A stretch of DNA of 6,778 nucleotides from Bacteroidota bacterium. GTDB taxonomy: Bacteria; Bacteroidota; Bacteroidia; Chitinophagales; Chitinophagaceae. The position numbers were made by a program, and so were the translations under genes. Below are positions 6,549-6,778 of the stretch, piece by piece (within the stretch, counting starts at the first letter, position 1; every line of letters starts with the position of its first letter). The notes beneath the pieces are model-generated. The model was not told where the DNA came from. It made no database searches and worked only from the letters and a program-made list of their open reading frames with translations. The stretch lies in assembly GCA_029778965.1 (NCBI GenBank), contig JAKPBL010000061.1, positions 1 through 6,778 of the forward strand, read 5' to 3'.

Positions 6549-6778
6549 ATGGCTGTATTACACAACAGGGTATCCCAGAAGGAACTCAAAGAACGTTTAT
6601 TGGCGGAAACAGAACCCCGCACTACTATTTCCTTTTACCAGTATTTTCTGATTGAAGAGCCGCAGGCTTTTCGCGATGCGTTGTACAAAGCGTTGTTTGC
6701 GCTGAAAGTGTTCGGCCGTATTTACGTGGCCGCCGAGGGCATCAATGCGCAGATCAGCGTGCCCACGGCCAATCTTGA
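6549..6778 (+). CDS. trhO: tRNA uridine(34) hydroxylase TrhO (YceA, rhodanese-related), 3'-partial
   Basis: The 5' 76 codons of TrhO, the rhodanese-like enzyme that uses O2 to hydroxylate U34 of certain tRNAs to 5-hydroxyuridine, the precursor of wobble modifications such as cmo5U or mo5U. The visible part, the N-terminal domain that precedes the rhodanese domain, reads [20 protein letters not shown], then [12 protein letters not shown] (22-33), [20 protein letters not shown] (41-60) and [11 protein letters not shown] (62-72), and matches E. coli YceA nearly motif for motif (remembered [30 protein letters not shown]). The rhodanese domain with its catalytic Cys lies beyond the right edge. An in-frame TAA at 6537-6539 fixes ATG 6549 as the start. 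It lies 61 bp after the DUF5686 stop and probably has its own promoter. Confidence 0.94.
   Translation, partial: MAVLHNRVSQKELKERLLAETEPRTTISFYQYFLIEEPQAFRDALYKALFALKVFGRIYVAAEGINAQISVPTANL

Noticed and set aside
5741..6622. Long minus-strand open frame (293 codons) antisense to the DUF5686 gene
   Set aside because: It lies almost wholly opposite a well-supported gene, shows no recognisable domain, and is rich in residues typical of shadow frames in GC-rich DNA.
6415..6651. Plus-strand frame of 78 codons across the DUF5686/trhO gap
   Set aside because: It conflicts with both the DUF5686 C terminus and the clearly recognisable TrhO frame.
1..6778. Mobile elements, CRISPR arrays, defence or toxin-antitoxin modules, tRNA/rRNA genes
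   Set aside because: No transposase or nuclease motifs, regularly spaced repeats, terminal inverted repeats or RNA gene structures were seen; the window is almost fully filled by ordinary chromosomal genes.

Overview
The window looks like a chromosomal segment from a fairly GC-rich member of the Bacteroidota, most likely a Chitinophagaceae-type bacterium. Three things suggest this: a DUF5686-type outer-membrane protein with an N-terminal carboxypeptidase-like regulatory domain, start codons without Shine-Dalgarno sequences, and upstream elements that resemble the Bacteroidota -33 TTTG / -7 TAnnTTTG promoter. The taxonomic call is an inference from protein style; no rRNA gene is present.

All clear genes are on the plus strand. 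Positions 1-1063 hold the 3' part of an 8-amino-7-oxononanoate synthase-like (BioF-like, PLP-dependent) gene whose true start lies upstream of the window. A 140-bp gap follows. It holds a stem-loop, a promoter-like element and, on the minus strand, a very doubtful 22-codon membrane-peptide ORF. Positions 1204-6487 hold a tight three-gene unit: a penicillin acylase-family Ntn hydrolase (819 aa), a 117-aa four-helix membrane protein of unknown function, and an 820-aa carboxypeptidase-regulatory-like/DUF5686 outer-membrane protein. The first two are 15 bp apart and the last two overlap by 8 bp. After a 61-bp gap containing the end of a good promoter match, the 5' part of trhO (tRNA U34 hydroxylase, formerly yceA) starts at 6549 and runs off the right edge.

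The three-gene unit is consistent with a cell-envelope operon (exported hydrolase, inner-membrane protein, outer-membrane barrel), but nothing in the sequence shows that the proteins work together. The flanking biotin-type and tRNA-modification genes look functionally unrelated. No mobile element, CRISPR array, tRNA/rRNA gene or defence system is visible, and I do not see a clearly new system. The most notable signal is that the BioF-like protein keeps the PLP lysine but has lost several other residues that contact the cofactor or substrate in E. coli BioF.
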